From: Porphyridium purpureum
Taxonomy: Eukaryota > Rhodophyta > Bangiophyceae > Porphyridiales > Porphyridiaceae
Assembly: GCA_008690995.1 (NCBI GenBank)
Contig: VRMN01000003.1
Location: forward strand, 310,001-374,000
DNA: 64,000 nucleotides
Reading direction: 5' to 3'
Part shown: one piece after another, positions 1 to 8,615 of the stretch
Layout of the letters: each line of letters begins with the position of its first letter
How positions within the stretch are numbered: position 1 is the stretch's first letter
The notes under the pieces: model-generated
What the model saw: only the letters and a program-made list of their open reading frames with translations
Databases searched by the model: none
What the model was told of the DNA's origin: nothing
Translations under genes and position numbers: made by a program

Positions 1-642
1 GCTCGACAGCGGCGGCATGTTGACTCGCGAGCAGCGGATCGTTTCGTGCCATTTCGAAGAGCTCTCTTTGCTGACGTAACATTTCCTCTCGAGACAAGCC
101 CGATTTGTCCGCGTTTCTATTCCGTTTGCTGGCCTTCTCGTCTCCGCGATATTGTTCGTAGGCTTCGTATAGTTGATCGTGGTACTCTGCGCGCGCGTAT
201 GAAATGAAAGTACAACAACACAAGGAACTCAAACGGATATTAGATCAGATCTGTGGCACGCTAGCGTTTCAGATTTTGAAAGGAAAAGACGCATTGAGAA
301 AAAGAAGCTCACGGTTCATGGCGCGAAGTCCCATGTGGCCAAAGTGCTCCGCGACGCTCCGAGCAACGTACCTTCCAGACCGAGCTCGCGCAGCGCCCGC
401 AGGATATGCTCGGGAGTGATTGTCTTGCGCGAGTCCTTCTCACAAATCTCATTTGCCTGCGAGCTGATCATTTGCACAAATTCGGTGCAGCACTGGGCAA
501 GAAGCTCGCGCACCTCGGCCGACAAGCGCATATCGACCGCTGCAGCGATGTCATTCGAAAACTTGTTCACGGTCGCCTTGGGCAGCGCGACGTCGTCGCT
601 CATGCGCCCGCCCCAGTCTTCCTGCTCATCGTCAGAATTCAT
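1..642 (-). CDS. DR1: NC2 beta / DR1, TBP-binding transcriptional repressor subunit (two exons, 3' end outside window)
   Basis: Histone-fold subunit of Negative Cofactor 2, which with NC2 alpha binds TBP on promoter DNA and blocks TFIIA/TFIIB entry in the nucleus. Exon 1 is 372-642 and starts at ATG 640-642; a second in-frame ATG lies at 601-603. It encodes LPKATVNKF, then CCTEFVQMISSQANEICEK and RKTITPEHILRALRELG, closely matching the Dr1 histone fold. The exon ends in phase 1 at a GTACGT donor. Exon 2 runs from 186 off the left edge and reads EYHDQLYEAY, then SREEMLRQQRELFEMAR, matching the LLRQQQELFAKAR-like Gln-rich tail of Dr1. Joining at 372/186 gives LGLE-EYHDQLY in frame. The C-terminal end lies outside the window. 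The family assignment is firm; the exact start is slightly uncertain. Confidence 0.9.
187..371 (-). other. Spliceosomal intron of DR1
   Basis: 185-bp intron inferred from conserved Dr1 protein on both sides. The donor reads GAAG|GTACGT on the minus strand and the acceptor CGCGCGCAG|AG. The join is phase 1 and restores a continuous Dr1-like frame. The stretch before the acceptor is pyrimidine-rich. Confidence 0.8.
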
Positions 643-799
643 CGAGTCGCCGCATCCACGCAAGAGCGCCCTCCTCGTCCCACCAATTTGTTTCACCTTT
701 ACAAAACGAGCAAACGCGCGCCTATCTTCTACTATAAATTGACTGCGGCTTTCCAGGAAACAAAACGTCGTGAATGCGCGGTTCTCAACTCGGGCGTGA

Positions 800-2338
800 T
801 CAGAACTCCGAGCGCGCCTTGACGTAGGTGGGAGCCCGCTTGTGAGACAGTTCTGGCTCCGCGAAAAAGCCCAGCAAAGCTTGAAGTTGGCGAAGAAGCC
901 GAATGCCAGACACAACAACTTGTACGCCATCCACATCGATTTTAGAGCGTGGCATCCTATTCAACGAAGTCAAATACACAAAATCAGGCAGGCCAGAATG
1001 GTCTGTGGCTCCAGCAGAGCCGGTCTTGGCCTTCGCACTCTCGGCATCTCCACTGTTGTCATTCTCTGCGTCGCTGTCACTGTCACTGCAGTCCTCATCC
1101 TTGTCCAAATTTCTGCTTACTCTTCTTTTTTTGACCTCACGATCAGTTTGGTGGACTCCACCAGGGGCACCGCGCAACGTGTAACGTTGCAGACGCATGT
1201 GTACGCGCACGAGTTGTTTACCATGTTTCCATAACCGCATGATTCGCTGCGCCGGGCTTTGTGACGCATATGCGGGGAGTAAAGTGTCCAGCATGCGCGG
1301 AAACGATTCAAGAGCTTCAATTCTGGACCGTGCCAGTTCCGCGATGGAATTCATGGATAGAGACGCAGAATCATCAAGCTCCAGCATTTTGGCGATTTTC
1401 TTCATGGCTTCCAAAGCCTTCGCATTGACTCGGAACATTCGTACTTGAACTCCAGAAGCATGCTCGGCAGTACTCCTCAAAGTGCTCGCATCGTCATGTG
1501 CAGAGGGGCCAGCGTCTTGAGATGCTAAACCCATTGTTCCAGGCCTTTTCCTGCCTATCCTTATATCGAGTGAATCATCCTGACGCCCTCTTTTCCGGCG
1601 AGATTTGAAGTCTGACGGCGAAGTGCTGATTCCTTTTGAGAGAGCTAGAGACTCAGAAACACCGTAGTCTCGTAAAGCTCGCAAGCAGCATCGTAGAGCC
1701 ACATTCTCATCACACTGCGATGTATCCGCCTCAGGATCTGAGCGAGCGGTGCAGAAGAGAAGGTCAAGAAGGCGCCGGTAGGCTTGAATATGCTCGCTTA
1801 GTTGGTCGATCGGTACGTTACGCGTCAAAGGTAGAAAGGACCGAATGATCACAAGCTCATTTGCGTGAGAAGCGGTGAGCGTCAAATACCGCTGCCCAGC
1901 AGTTTTCATAATAAAGCTTACTTGATCAGATTCCCCAACCCCCTGCACCACCTCGTCTGAGATCTGGAGTTGCTCCTGCAGTCTATGAATCGCAGTCTTA
2001 TTCGAGAAAGGATACACAACGCTGCTCATTGTGTTTTCTGCTGGAGGTCCAGTCACTTCTGTGTCCGGCCGCCTGCTGGTCTTTTTCCGCCTGCTGCCTG
2101 TGCTGTCCATATATCGAGAAAACATATCCTGGTATACGAATTGAGGTATCTCCACCAAAGGAACTCCAAATTTCTTTTTCAGCTTCCGTCGTAAATCAAG
2201 GCGAGTCATGGGTGCCGGTGCCGCAGGATCGCGAGTGCTCATTCTCACACTCACACGATCAGTTTCGCAAACCTCGGACGTCTCAAACGCAATGACGCTG
2301 TCAGTGCTGTCACTGCGTCGGAGCACCTCAGTATCCAT
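800..2338 (-). CDS. Uncharacterised 512-aa nuclear-type protein with basic clusters and an acidic tract
   Basis: Family not recognised. The ATG at 2336-2338 gives 512 aa; a later ATG at about 2242 begins MSTRDPAAPAPM and avoids overlap with the upstream gene. Visible features are a basic N-terminal stretch (LRRKLKKKFG), two candidate nuclear localisation clusters (SRRKRGRQ and VKKRRVSR), and an acidic Ser/Asp run (DEDCSDSDSDAEND) just after the second. The middle and C-terminal parts look helical (KALEAMKKIAKMLEL; SGIRLLRQLQALLGFF). No catalytic motif or signal peptide was seen. The composition suggests a chromatin or nucleolar protein, by inference only. The first start overlaps the preceding minus-strand frame by 11 bp. 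Confidence 0.55.
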   Translation of the reverse strand: MDTEVLRRSDSTDSVIAFETSEVCETDRVSVRMSTRDPAAPAPMTRLDLRRKLKKKFGVPLVEIPQFVYQDMFSRYMDSTGSRRKKTSRRPDTEVTGPPAENTMSSVVYPFSNKTAIHRLQEQLQISDEVVQGVGESDQVSFIMKTAGQRYLTLTASHANELVIIRSFLPLTRNVPIDQLSEHIQAYRRLLDLLFCTARSDPEADTSQCDENVALRCCLRALRDYGVSESLALSKGISTSPSDFKSRRKRGRQDDSLDIRIGRKRPGTMGLASQDAGPSAHDDASTLRSTAEHASGVQVRMFRVNAKALEAMKKIAKMLELDDSASLSMNSIAELARSRIEALESFPRMLDTLLPAYASQSPAQRIMRLWKHGKQLVRVHMRLQRYTLRGAPGGVHQTDREVKKRRVSRNLDKDEDCSDSDSDAENDNSGDAESAKAKTGSAGATDHSGLPDFVYLTSLNRMPRSKIDVDGVQVVVSGIRLLRQLQALLGFFAEPELSHKRAPTYVKARSEF

Positions 2339-2846
2339 GGGCGCGCGGATCTGTTGCAGCGCGAGACTGACGTCCACGTCTTGCCTCACTGTCACCACTG
2401 CCGAACAGCTTTCCCAAATCCGAATCCTTCGGAACCTGCACTGCCTCACCACCAAGCACCGTTCTTTTCGGTCTACCTTCAGCGCTTGTCTGGTCCGGCT
2501 CAGTGCGTCTCGTATGTCCGTCCTGAGACGTCTCAGGAGCTATCACAGATGCCGGCGCGGTCGAATCTTCGGCAAAAACAGGCTCGACTAGCTGGAATGG
2601 ACACAAGGATGCGAGCGCACAGCACACCAGAAGAGCGACATGAACAAACTCTGTCCAGATTGGCTCGTCGCGACGTGTCAGCGTTTCACCCTTTGACAGC
2701 TTCTCTTGAAGCCGCCAAGCTCGACTGGATGTCGCCTTCTTTGTCGGTCTCGACGTGCAGCGCGCAGTCGTCCCGAGCTGGCGCGTCAGCAAAGAAGGCA
2801 GCAGTGGCGAGCTCGTTATCCACGCAGCGCCAGTGCGTTTAATCAT
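2328..2846 (-). CDS. Hypothetical 172-aa protein, candidate organelle-targeted with one membrane segment
   Basis: Starts at ATG 2844-2846. The first ~70 residues are rich in Ser, Thr, Arg and Lys and poor in acids, like an organelle transit peptide. A hydrophobic segment follows (VALLVCCALASLCPF) and then EPVFAED, an AXA-like site resembling a thylakoid-lumen signal in a bipartite plastid presequence. The remaining ~75 residues are hydrophilic (KRTVLGGEAVQVPKDSDLGK) with no recognised domain. Alternatives are a mitochondrial inner-membrane protein with one anchor, or an N-terminal exon spliced into the following frame. It is divergent from the TRMT2A-like gene, whose ATG is 258 bp away. It is moderately likely to be a real gene; the function is unknown. 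Confidence 0.45.
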   Translation of the reverse strand: MIKRTGAAWITSSPLLPSLLTRQLGTTARCTSRPTKKATSSRAWRLQEKLSKGETLTRRDEPIWTEFVHVALLVCCALASLCPFQLVEPVFAEDSTAPASVIAPETSQDGHTRRTEPDQTSAEGRPKRTVLGGEAVQVPKDSDLGKLFGSGDSEARRGRQSRAATDPRAHGY

Positions 2847-3104
2847 GTCTGACCTGTGGGGGAAACAACACAGTGGGAAACAGCTTAGCAGATGCGCAAA
2901 CTCTGTCTCCACGCCGACAAGATCTCGTCCCAAAAACAAGTGACCGATCTCACACCAAATCTCTTGTGACCCAGACGCGTTGCTGACTCCCGCCGAATAA
3001 AGATGCTTGCAGAATGGAGATAGAAGCCGCGATTCAGACGGCAGAGGTGGGACATGGTTTCGTTGACGAGCGTTGTTCTGCCCAGATTCGGTTGAAAGCA
3101 CGGC
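2847..3104. promoter_or_regulatory. Divergent intergenic region between the 172-aa gene and the TRMT2A-like gene
   Basis: 258 bp between two divergent start codons, so it must hold both 5' leaders and core promoters. No clear TATA box was seen. Confidence 0.35.
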
Positions 3105-4994
3105 ATGGATCACGAGCGCCCGATTAAGCGCGCAAGAGTTGGCGTGGCGGAGGACTCTGTGTCGTCGGTTTTTGGGTCGTGGCGATGGTGGAATGATCGC
3201 GCGACCAAATGGATAACCGCCGGGCGGTTGCTTCTGGACCGTGTGGTGCCTCTGCACGGGCGGATGGGAGCTACAGATAGCCATAAGATGAGTGCTCCTT
3301 CATTGTCATTCGAAGGCGATCATGCCAAGCAGGACGTGCCCGTGGCCGTTAGGCTGAAGGTTGAGAACGCACCGTACTACGCGTCGAAGAAAGAGCTGAT
3401 GAAGTACCTGCAGCTGCACAAGGTAGACGCCGCAAATGCCAAGAAAGTCAGCGAACAAGAGTTCTTCATTGTTCGGTTCGACTCGGAAGAAAAGGCTCAA
3501 CACGCGTGGCATGTATTTGAGACACACCCGTGGAAGAAGTGCATCCTGAAGCCCCACCGCTTGCGCGTCGAGGAGAATCGCGATGCGCGCGAGCCTCTCC
3601 GTGAAAGACGCACCGAGCTCATTGGCACAGTGGCACCAGCAGCGCATGCTGACGCAGCGGATGATGTTAGTTTGCTGTGTTCGGCAGACGTTGTGGCGCC
3701 TTTGAGAAAAATACCGTACGAGGTCCAGTGCGCTCAGAAGTCTGCAGCGCTGTGCAAGGCACTCCGCACGACTCACGAGGCGTTGAAAGTCGAGACAGAG
3801 AGAATGGGGAAAGAACGCCGGTTGCAGGGCGGGAAGCATGCTGTAGCTGACACGGCATCGATTTTGAGCTTGGACGCTTTTGTTGAATGTCCGGAGGACG
3901 AGCGCATGTTCTACCGTAATAAGAACGACTTGACGTTCGGATATGAAAAATGGACGGCAAACGAAGCCCTCACTGCTCCAACGCTGGGTTTTCGGATTGG
4001 TCGGAGCGAGAACGGCGAAACGCGGGTTGGAAGCATATCAGATGAGTGCCTGACGGCCTCCAAAACGGCAATATGGGTCGCGCAGCGTATGATGACCGTT
4101 TTATCCCAGGTTCCTGAACTACCAGTGTGGAATCAAGAGACTTCTCGCGGCTTTTGGCGCTCCATCCTGGTGCGAGAGGGCTTCCGGACGCGGCAGTGTG
4201 TGGTGAGTCTTCAAATTTGTAACGCCGAAGTTTCGCCCGACATGGAAACAAGAGCCAAGAAGATTGTTCATGAGGCGCTGATGCCAGCGACTGACGGATG
4301 TCCGCATGCGGATATTATTGGAATTTGTTATCAAGTGAACAAGGAGATGAACAATACCGCAGCGCTCTCGATGGCCCACACAGTCGATGTAGGTGTGGAG
4401 CATTTCGTTGAACAAATTTGTGGCTTGCAATTCCGCATTGGCATGAGCTCCTTTTTTCAGGTCCATACGGGCATGGCAGAGCGCTTGTATCAATTTTTGG
4501 GGGAGTGGGCGAGCTTGAACGAGCAAACAGTCCTGCTTGACATTTGCTGCGGGACGGGCACGATCGCTTTGTCTCAAGCTGCTGCCGTGCATCATGTGAT
4601 AGGGATCGAGATGGTTGCGAGCGCAGTTGCTGATGCCATTCATAATGCCGAGCAGAATGGGATCAAGAACGCGACATTTCTCGTTGGCAAGGCCGAGGAC
4701 ATGATCCGCTCCGCGGTGAAGCTTGCAGGGGACAAGGACTGCGTGGCCATCGTTGACCCGCCGCGCGCCGGCTTGGGTAGCTCCGTTGGCCGTGCCATTC
4801 GCTTGAACCCTCAAATCCGCAAAGTGATCTATGTGTGCTGCGATTCGGGACGGCTTGCCGAGAACATGGTACCGTTTTGCAAACCAGCTTCCAAGAAATT
4901 TTCCGGCATGCCCTTTCGGCTCACGGCGGCGCGCGGCTTTGATCTGTTCCCATACACCGATCACAGTGAACTTGTGGTGCTTCTTGAGCGCTGA
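3105..4994 (+). CDS. TRMT2A: tRNA (uracil-5-)-methyltransferase, TRMT2A type, with N-terminal RRM-like domain
   Basis: SAM-dependent enzyme making 5-methyluridine (m5U54) in the tRNA T-loop. The 629-aa frame starts at ATG 3105; the N-terminus carries a basic KRARVG patch. Residues ~80-155 look like an RRM (VAVRLKVENAPYYASKKEL, then FFIVRFDSEEKAQHAW), as in animal and plant TRMT2A. The TrmA-type core follows: FYRNKNDLTFGYE (~275), the SAM-binding loop LLDICCGTGTIALS (~479-492), VDPPRAGLG (~551), YVCCDSG with candidate nucleophile Cys579, and C-terminal DLFPYTDHSELVVLLE with the conserved Glu. The tail (KKFSGMPF...DLFPYTDHSELV) matches the TRMT2A subfamily better than bacterial TrmA or RumA. 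Single exon. A methionine near residue 53 (MGATDSHKM) is a possible alternative start. Confidence 0.9.
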   Translation: MDHERPIKRARVGVAEDSVSSVFGSWRWWNDRATKWITAGRLLLDRVVPLHGRMGATDSHKMSAPSLSFEGDHAKQDVPVAVRLKVENAPYYASKKELMKYLQLHKVDAANAKKVSEQEFFIVRFDSEEKAQHAWHVFETHPWKKCILKPHRLRVEENRDAREPLRERRTELIGTVAPAAHADAADDVSLLCSADVVAPLRKIPYEVQCAQKSAALCKALRTTHEALKVETERMGKERRLQGGKHAVADTASILSLDAFVECPEDERMFYRNKNDLTFGYEKWTANEALTAPTLGFRIGRSENGETRVGSISDECLTASKTAIWVAQRMMTVLSQVPELPVWNQETSRGFWRSILVREGFRTRQCVVSLQICNAEVSPDMETRAKKIVHEALMPATDGCPHADIIGICYQVNKEMNNTAALSMAHTVDVGVEHFVEQICGLQFRIGMSSFFQVHTGMAERLYQFLGEWASLNEQTVLLDICCGTGTIALSQAAAVHHVIGIEMVASAVADAIHNAEQNGIKNATFLVGKAEDMIRSAVKLAGDKDCVAIVDPPRAGLGSSVGRAIRLNPQIRKVIYVCCDSGRLAENMVPFCKPASKKFSGMPFRLTAARGFDLFPYTDHSELVVLLER

Positions 4995-5309
4995 TGGGTC
5001 CCGACTTGCAGTACATGCGTCTGCACCAGTAGGCATCGTGCCGTGCTTCCGAATTGGGAAAACGCACCTCCCGAAATTTCTCTATGTAAAACGGGGTTTT
5101 CCCATAAGAAGTTGGCTCCCGTAAAGGCTTTATGACCCAGGGCGCCGAAAGGACGAAACACGTGACTGGGGCGTTCGCGTATCCCCCACAGACGTGCGCT
5201 TGCCAAGGGAGCGTCACTACATATTGTGCGTGCGAGGTGGGGAGGAGCCATGGAAGCTGCCAGGCCGCTCGGACGGCTCGCATGCGCAGTCAAACATACG
5301 ACGCTGAAC
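4995..5309. other. Intergenic region between the TRMT2A-like and Hog-domain genes
   Basis: 315 bp holding the TRMT2A 3' end and the 5' region of the secreted-protein gene. Two in-frame upstream ATG/GTG codons (5250 and 5226) would extend the Hog protein with a non-hydrophobic leader. No other gene is visible. Confidence 0.4.
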
Positions 5310-6899
5310 ATGTGGGTGGGATCAATGTGGTGTTTTATTTTGTTGCTGATGGTCGGAGGCGCGCACGCGCAGACACGATGTTTGGACGACGATGACTGTA
5401 GCGTACAGCAGTATTGCCAGAGGGTCGCCGTTCCATCAATCGACGGGGTGGATGGCACGTGCCAGCCAATCTCGAATATGCCGTGTGTGTCTGCAAGAAA
5501 CTGTTTGGATTCGGTCATTTCGGACTGTCAGCGTGGCGGCAGGTCTGAGACCGTTTGCAGGTTGAGCTACCGGGAAGATTTCTTTGAATGTCCATCGGGC
5601 CGGTGCACGTGGAATACGCTACCTCCGTGCCTCCTTGCTTGCAATCTGAATCGTAACTGCCCTTCGGGCAAGGTGTGCTCATTTCGTGGATGCTGCATAC
5701 CCGTTGGTGACGGAAAGTTCGAGGGAGATTCTTGCTCGCAGGACTCGGAGTGCCCGGAAGATACTGTTTGTGAGGCAATCACAAGGAGCTGCTTAAAGTT
5801 GCCTTCGATGCAGGTTCTCAATCTGGACTCGTCAAAACGATGTTCTGGTGATCCCGAATGCGATCTTCCTAATGTGTGGTGTGGCTCGATGGGTGGATCT
5901 CTGCGATGTTATGGGGATATGAACACTTCTTCGTGCAATACGTGCACCGCTGACGACCAATGCACCTATGCGTTCGCAGAGGGTCGCTTTCCAACGTACT
6001 GTGACGTGAAGACTGGTTGCTGTCGCGATGGACATTCTGTTGAACAGTTTGAAGCAGGGGAGCGCATAGAATGTGAGAACAAGTGCTCCTTCGGTGATGC
6101 TCCTTGTCAATCTGGCTTTTATTGTGACGATCCGGCGGTTTTGGACCAGCTAGGAACGGGTTGCTGCTTGCCAAGTACGCTTAGCAATTTGCCACGTGCC
6201 TCTGGCCATGCCGGTAGTCCATGCGAGTTCAACTCTGATTGTTTGGAAGGGTACTTCTGTGCTCTCCACGCGAAAGTCTGCTTCCCAGAGTCACGGGCAG
6301 GTGTCCAATTAGCCGCAAAAGAGTGCTTTCCCTCGTCTGCGCAGGTTGAGCTGGCAAATGGCACTTTCCTTTCGATGTCTCATCTTGAGATTGGGCACGA
6401 GGTGCGCGTTTCGCCAACAGAGTTCAGTGAAGTTCTGTTTTGGGGTCATAAGGATCCCGAGCGAGCCTCTTCCCAGTATGTTTCTCTCTTCGTAGGTGCG
6501 GGGAGACCACCGCTTGTGATAAGTCGCGATCATCTTGTGTACGTTCAGGATGAGCTGCGCAAGGCGCGTGACGTTGGCGTCGGGGATGTGATGGTAGATG
6601 GTAGGACAGGAGAAAGGCTGACAGTGGTGAAAGTGGAGACTGGCGTGAAGGCCAAGGGTTTATACAGCCCACATACTCGGCATGGTAACATTGTTGTTGA
6701 CGGCGTGCTTGTATCGAGTTACAGTGCAGTAGCACCAGGCATTGCGCATGCCCTGTTGGCGATCGAACGGGCACTGCGGTACACGGGTGTGAGTCTCTTT
6801 GGATCTCTTCTAGAGGGCGAAACGCCTCACTTTCTCTCCGTCGCCTTGGATGTGTTCAGTACCATGAAGGAATATTTGAAACACGCGTGCATAGTATGA
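5310..6899 (+). CDS. Secreted Cys-rich protein with C-terminal Hedgehog-type Hint (Hog) autoprocessing domain
   Basis: The ATG at 5310 (529 aa) is chosen because it begins a textbook signal peptide (MWVGSMWCFILLLMVGGAHA, cleaving before QTRC). Residues ~21-330 are a secreted region with dozens of cysteines in recurring short modules such as CSQDSECPEDTVC and CEFNSDCLEGYFC. A Hint/Hog domain follows: candidate self-splicing Cys339 in KECFPSSAQVEL, LEIGHEV, the block-B His408 in SRDHLVYV, and the closing block HGNIVVDGVLVSSYSAVAPG, much like the VNGVLASSYA end of Hedgehog Hog domains. The known role of this domain is self-cleavage via a Cys thioester. A hydrophobic ~50-residue tail follows. No Hedgehog signalling domain is present, so this is a Hog-fused secreted or wall protein. 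Substrate and partner are unknown. Confidence 0.85.
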   Translation: MWVGSMWCFILLLMVGGAHAQTRCLDDDDCSVQQYCQRVAVPSIDGVDGTCQPISNMPCVSARNCLDSVISDCQRGGRSETVCRLSYREDFFECPSGRCTWNTLPPCLLACNLNRNCPSGKVCSFRGCCIPVGDGKFEGDSCSQDSECPEDTVCEAITRSCLKLPSMQVLNLDSSKRCSGDPECDLPNVWCGSMGGSLRCYGDMNTSSCNTCTADDQCTYAFAEGRFPTYCDVKTGCCRDGHSVEQFEAGERIECENKCSFGDAPCQSGFYCDDPAVLDQLGTGCCLPSTLSNLPRASGHAGSPCEFNSDCLEGYFCALHAKVCFPESRAGVQLAAKECFPSSAQVELANGTFLSMSHLEIGHEVRVSPTEFSEVLFWGHKDPERASSQYVSLFVGAGRPPLVISRDHLVYVQDELRKARDVGVGDVMVDGRTGERLTVVKVETGVKAKGLYSPHTRHGNIVVDGVLVSSYSAVAPGIAHALLAIERALRYTGVSLFGSLLEGETPHFLSVALDVFSTMKEYLKHACIV

Positions 6900-6977
6900 G
6901 TGATCACTTCATGCAGGTACTTTCCCTTTTGGCTAGCTTGCTGGCCGAGCTCGTGGTCTTTGACGTCGAGATGACGG

Positions 6978-7331
6978 TCACTGGTAATACATCTCGAGAC
7001 TACTACCGTGACTAATCTCGTAGTCCTGCAGAGACACGTGATCCTTGTAAACGATATATCCTTTCTGGATTCGAATCTTGTCTGCCCGCGTGCCTGTGAG
7101 TAGCGACAACATCCTCTTCAGGTCTCCAATTGTGTCATCTGGGTTGCATTTCACTGTGAATAACACGAACGAAGCGAGGGCGAGAGATATCAAGTAGGTC
7201 AGACCCTTGGCCCAGTGCGCAGGCATGAAGTCGGAACATTAAACAAGCTCTCACGCTGAATATATGAAGGGCATAAATCACATACCTCGAATCTTTTTGC
7301 CTGTGCACTCGTGCTTCAAAAGAACGTCCAG
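6978..7331 (-). CDS. UBL5: UBL5/Hub1 ubiquitin-like splicing modifier (spliced; 5' start unresolved)
   Basis: Hub1/UBL5 is a small ubiquitin-like protein that binds spliceosome components non-covalently. Exon 2 (6978-7153) encodes [41 protein letters not shown] and LEMYYQ-stop, including the conserved C-terminal YYQ in place of a diglycine. An upstream exon (to 7286) encodes [15 protein letters not shown], aligning residue for residue with the canonical first strand (MIEVV...LGKKVR). Splicing R-V-K across a phase-1 junction gives a protein of about 73 aa, the family length. The codon aligned with the initiator Met is CTG at 7329-7331, in a good context (A at -3, G at +4). No in-frame ATG precedes it before a stop, so initiation is at CTG or an unseen 5' exon supplies the ATG. 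Confidence 0.82.
7154..7285 (-). other. Spliceosomal intron of UBL5
   Basis: 132-bp intron with donor CGAG|GTATGT and acceptor TTATTCACAG|TG on the minus strand. It is supported by continuity of the Hub1 sequence (KKIR-VKCN) across it. Confidence 0.8.
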
Positions 7332-7631
7332 AGTCGAAACATATATACACACATGAGAGCACAGGTTAGTATTGGACTTTATTCAACCATGCCCATGAAC
7401 ATGCAGCCTCTGAAGACAACCAGCCACTGGCGGCTCCGGCAAACCCAGCAGGTCCAGTCTCCACCGGGGCTACCAGGGCGCGATTTTTTTTCTGCTCTTA
7501 CCCACGCCTTATCAGACCAAAGAAACTCTTGGCCGCCAACGAAGTCGCTATGCCGAGAAAAACGTACCGACCCTATCGTTGCAGATAACTTCGATCATCC
7601 TTGACCACCCGCGGACGCTTGAACGACAAAG
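7332..7631. promoter_or_regulatory. Divergent region between UBL5 and aprataxin
   Basis: 300 bp between the UBL5 conserved coding start and the aprataxin ATG. On the minus strand it contains a yeast-like branch-point string ACTAAC (about 7365-7370) and two upstream ATGs in a short frame ending in TGA, both relevant to the unresolved UBL5 start. No clear TATA box. Confidence 0.35.
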
Positions 7632-8561
7632 ATGCTCGGCTTTCTCGTATCGTGTCGCGCGCCTCGCTCTCACCTCTCCGGTTTGCGTGCTCAGTTACCG
7701 AAGGACCGCTTCCACAACTCAAGCTTGTGCACGTGGTCGATGTCAAAGAGCGATCAGGACATGAAGCGAGCGTTTTCGACCGAAGTCAATGTGAGCGCGA
7801 GCGCGGAGCCAGGCGTTGATGGAACGAGTTCGACGGGATCCTCCAGAAAGAAACAGCTCAAGTTTGGGGATGACGGCCAACTAGTCGACGCGACCACGTC
7901 GGAGGAGCCTCAAGGCACCAAACGAAGGACAGATGCGGCAAGCGGTGGCGGATATTGGAAAACAGCTCTGACGCAGAAAAGCAAACTTCGAGTCTTGCAT
8001 CAAGGGAAGGACTTCTTTGCAATCAAGGATATCTACCCAAAGGCCCATCAGCATTTGCTACTGGTGTCGGAACTGCAGGGCCTCAATTCGGTGTGGGACC
8101 TCAACACAGCCGAACATTTGGATCACCTCAAAAATATGCTAGAGTACGGAAAATCGTTAGGTCACAAGTTTCCAGGCGATTGTGTGCGTGTGGTGCCCTT
8201 TGTACGAATCGGATTACATGCCATACCTTCCTGTATTCCTCTGCACATTCATGTTATTTCTCAAGACTGCGACTCGGGCTGGATGAAAAGTAAGAAGCAC
8301 TACAACAGCTTCAAGGAACCCTTCTTCCTGGATCTGGAATGGATCATCGAGCATATGGAAGCGGAGCCGCCGCTCGCTCTGACGGATGTGCTCATGAAAA
8401 AGGAAAATTACGAAGAGGCGCTCAAAGCGCCTCTCACCTGTCATCGCTGCGGGAAATCTCTAGAAAATATGCCCAAAGTGAAATGGCATGTGAAGCGCTG
8501 CTCCTCTGCATTTTCCTCGCCGTACGTATACGGCTGGCCGTCCCCCGTACCCAAAGCATAG
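7632..8561 (+). CDS. APTX: Aprataxin-like DNA 5'-adenylate hydrolase (HIT domain + C2HC zinc finger)
   Basis: Aprataxin removes AMP from abortive DNA ligation intermediates during break repair. The 309-aa frame has a low-complexity N-terminus and no FHA domain, as in plant and fungal forms. The HIT core is clear: HQHLLLVSELQGLNS, HAIPSCIPLHIHVISQDCDS, and KSKKHYNSFKEPFF. The HIT triad reads P203-L-H205-I-H207-V-I: the middle His nucleophile (H205) and third His are present, while the first position is Pro. The C-terminal zinc finger ligands are C270, C273, H286 and C290, in the place of the aprataxin C2H2 finger. ATG 7632 gives a basic leader that could be organellar; a second start at 7740 (MSKSDQDMKR) is equally plausible. 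It is convergent with IBA57 (54-bp gap). Confidence 0.88.
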   Translation: MLGFLVSCRAPRSHLSGLRAQLPKDRFHNSSLCTWSMSKSDQDMKRAFSTEVNVSASAEPGVDGTSSTGSSRKKQLKFGDDGQLVDATTSEEPQGTKRRTDAASGGGYWKTALTQKSKLRVLHQGKDFFAIKDIYPKAHQHLLLVSELQGLNSVWDLNTAEHLDHLKNMLEYGKSLGHKFPGDCVRVVPFVRIGLHAIPSCIPLHIHVISQDCDSGWMKSKKHYNSFKEPFFLDLEWIIEHMEAEPPLALTDVLMKKENYEEALKAPLTCHRCGKSLENMPKVKWHVKRCSSAFSSPYVYGWPSPVPKA

Positions 8562-8615
8562 GCACGATTCGTCGTGGTCCATGCGTTGTGTTGAATGATT
8601 TTCCTTTACTTGGAC

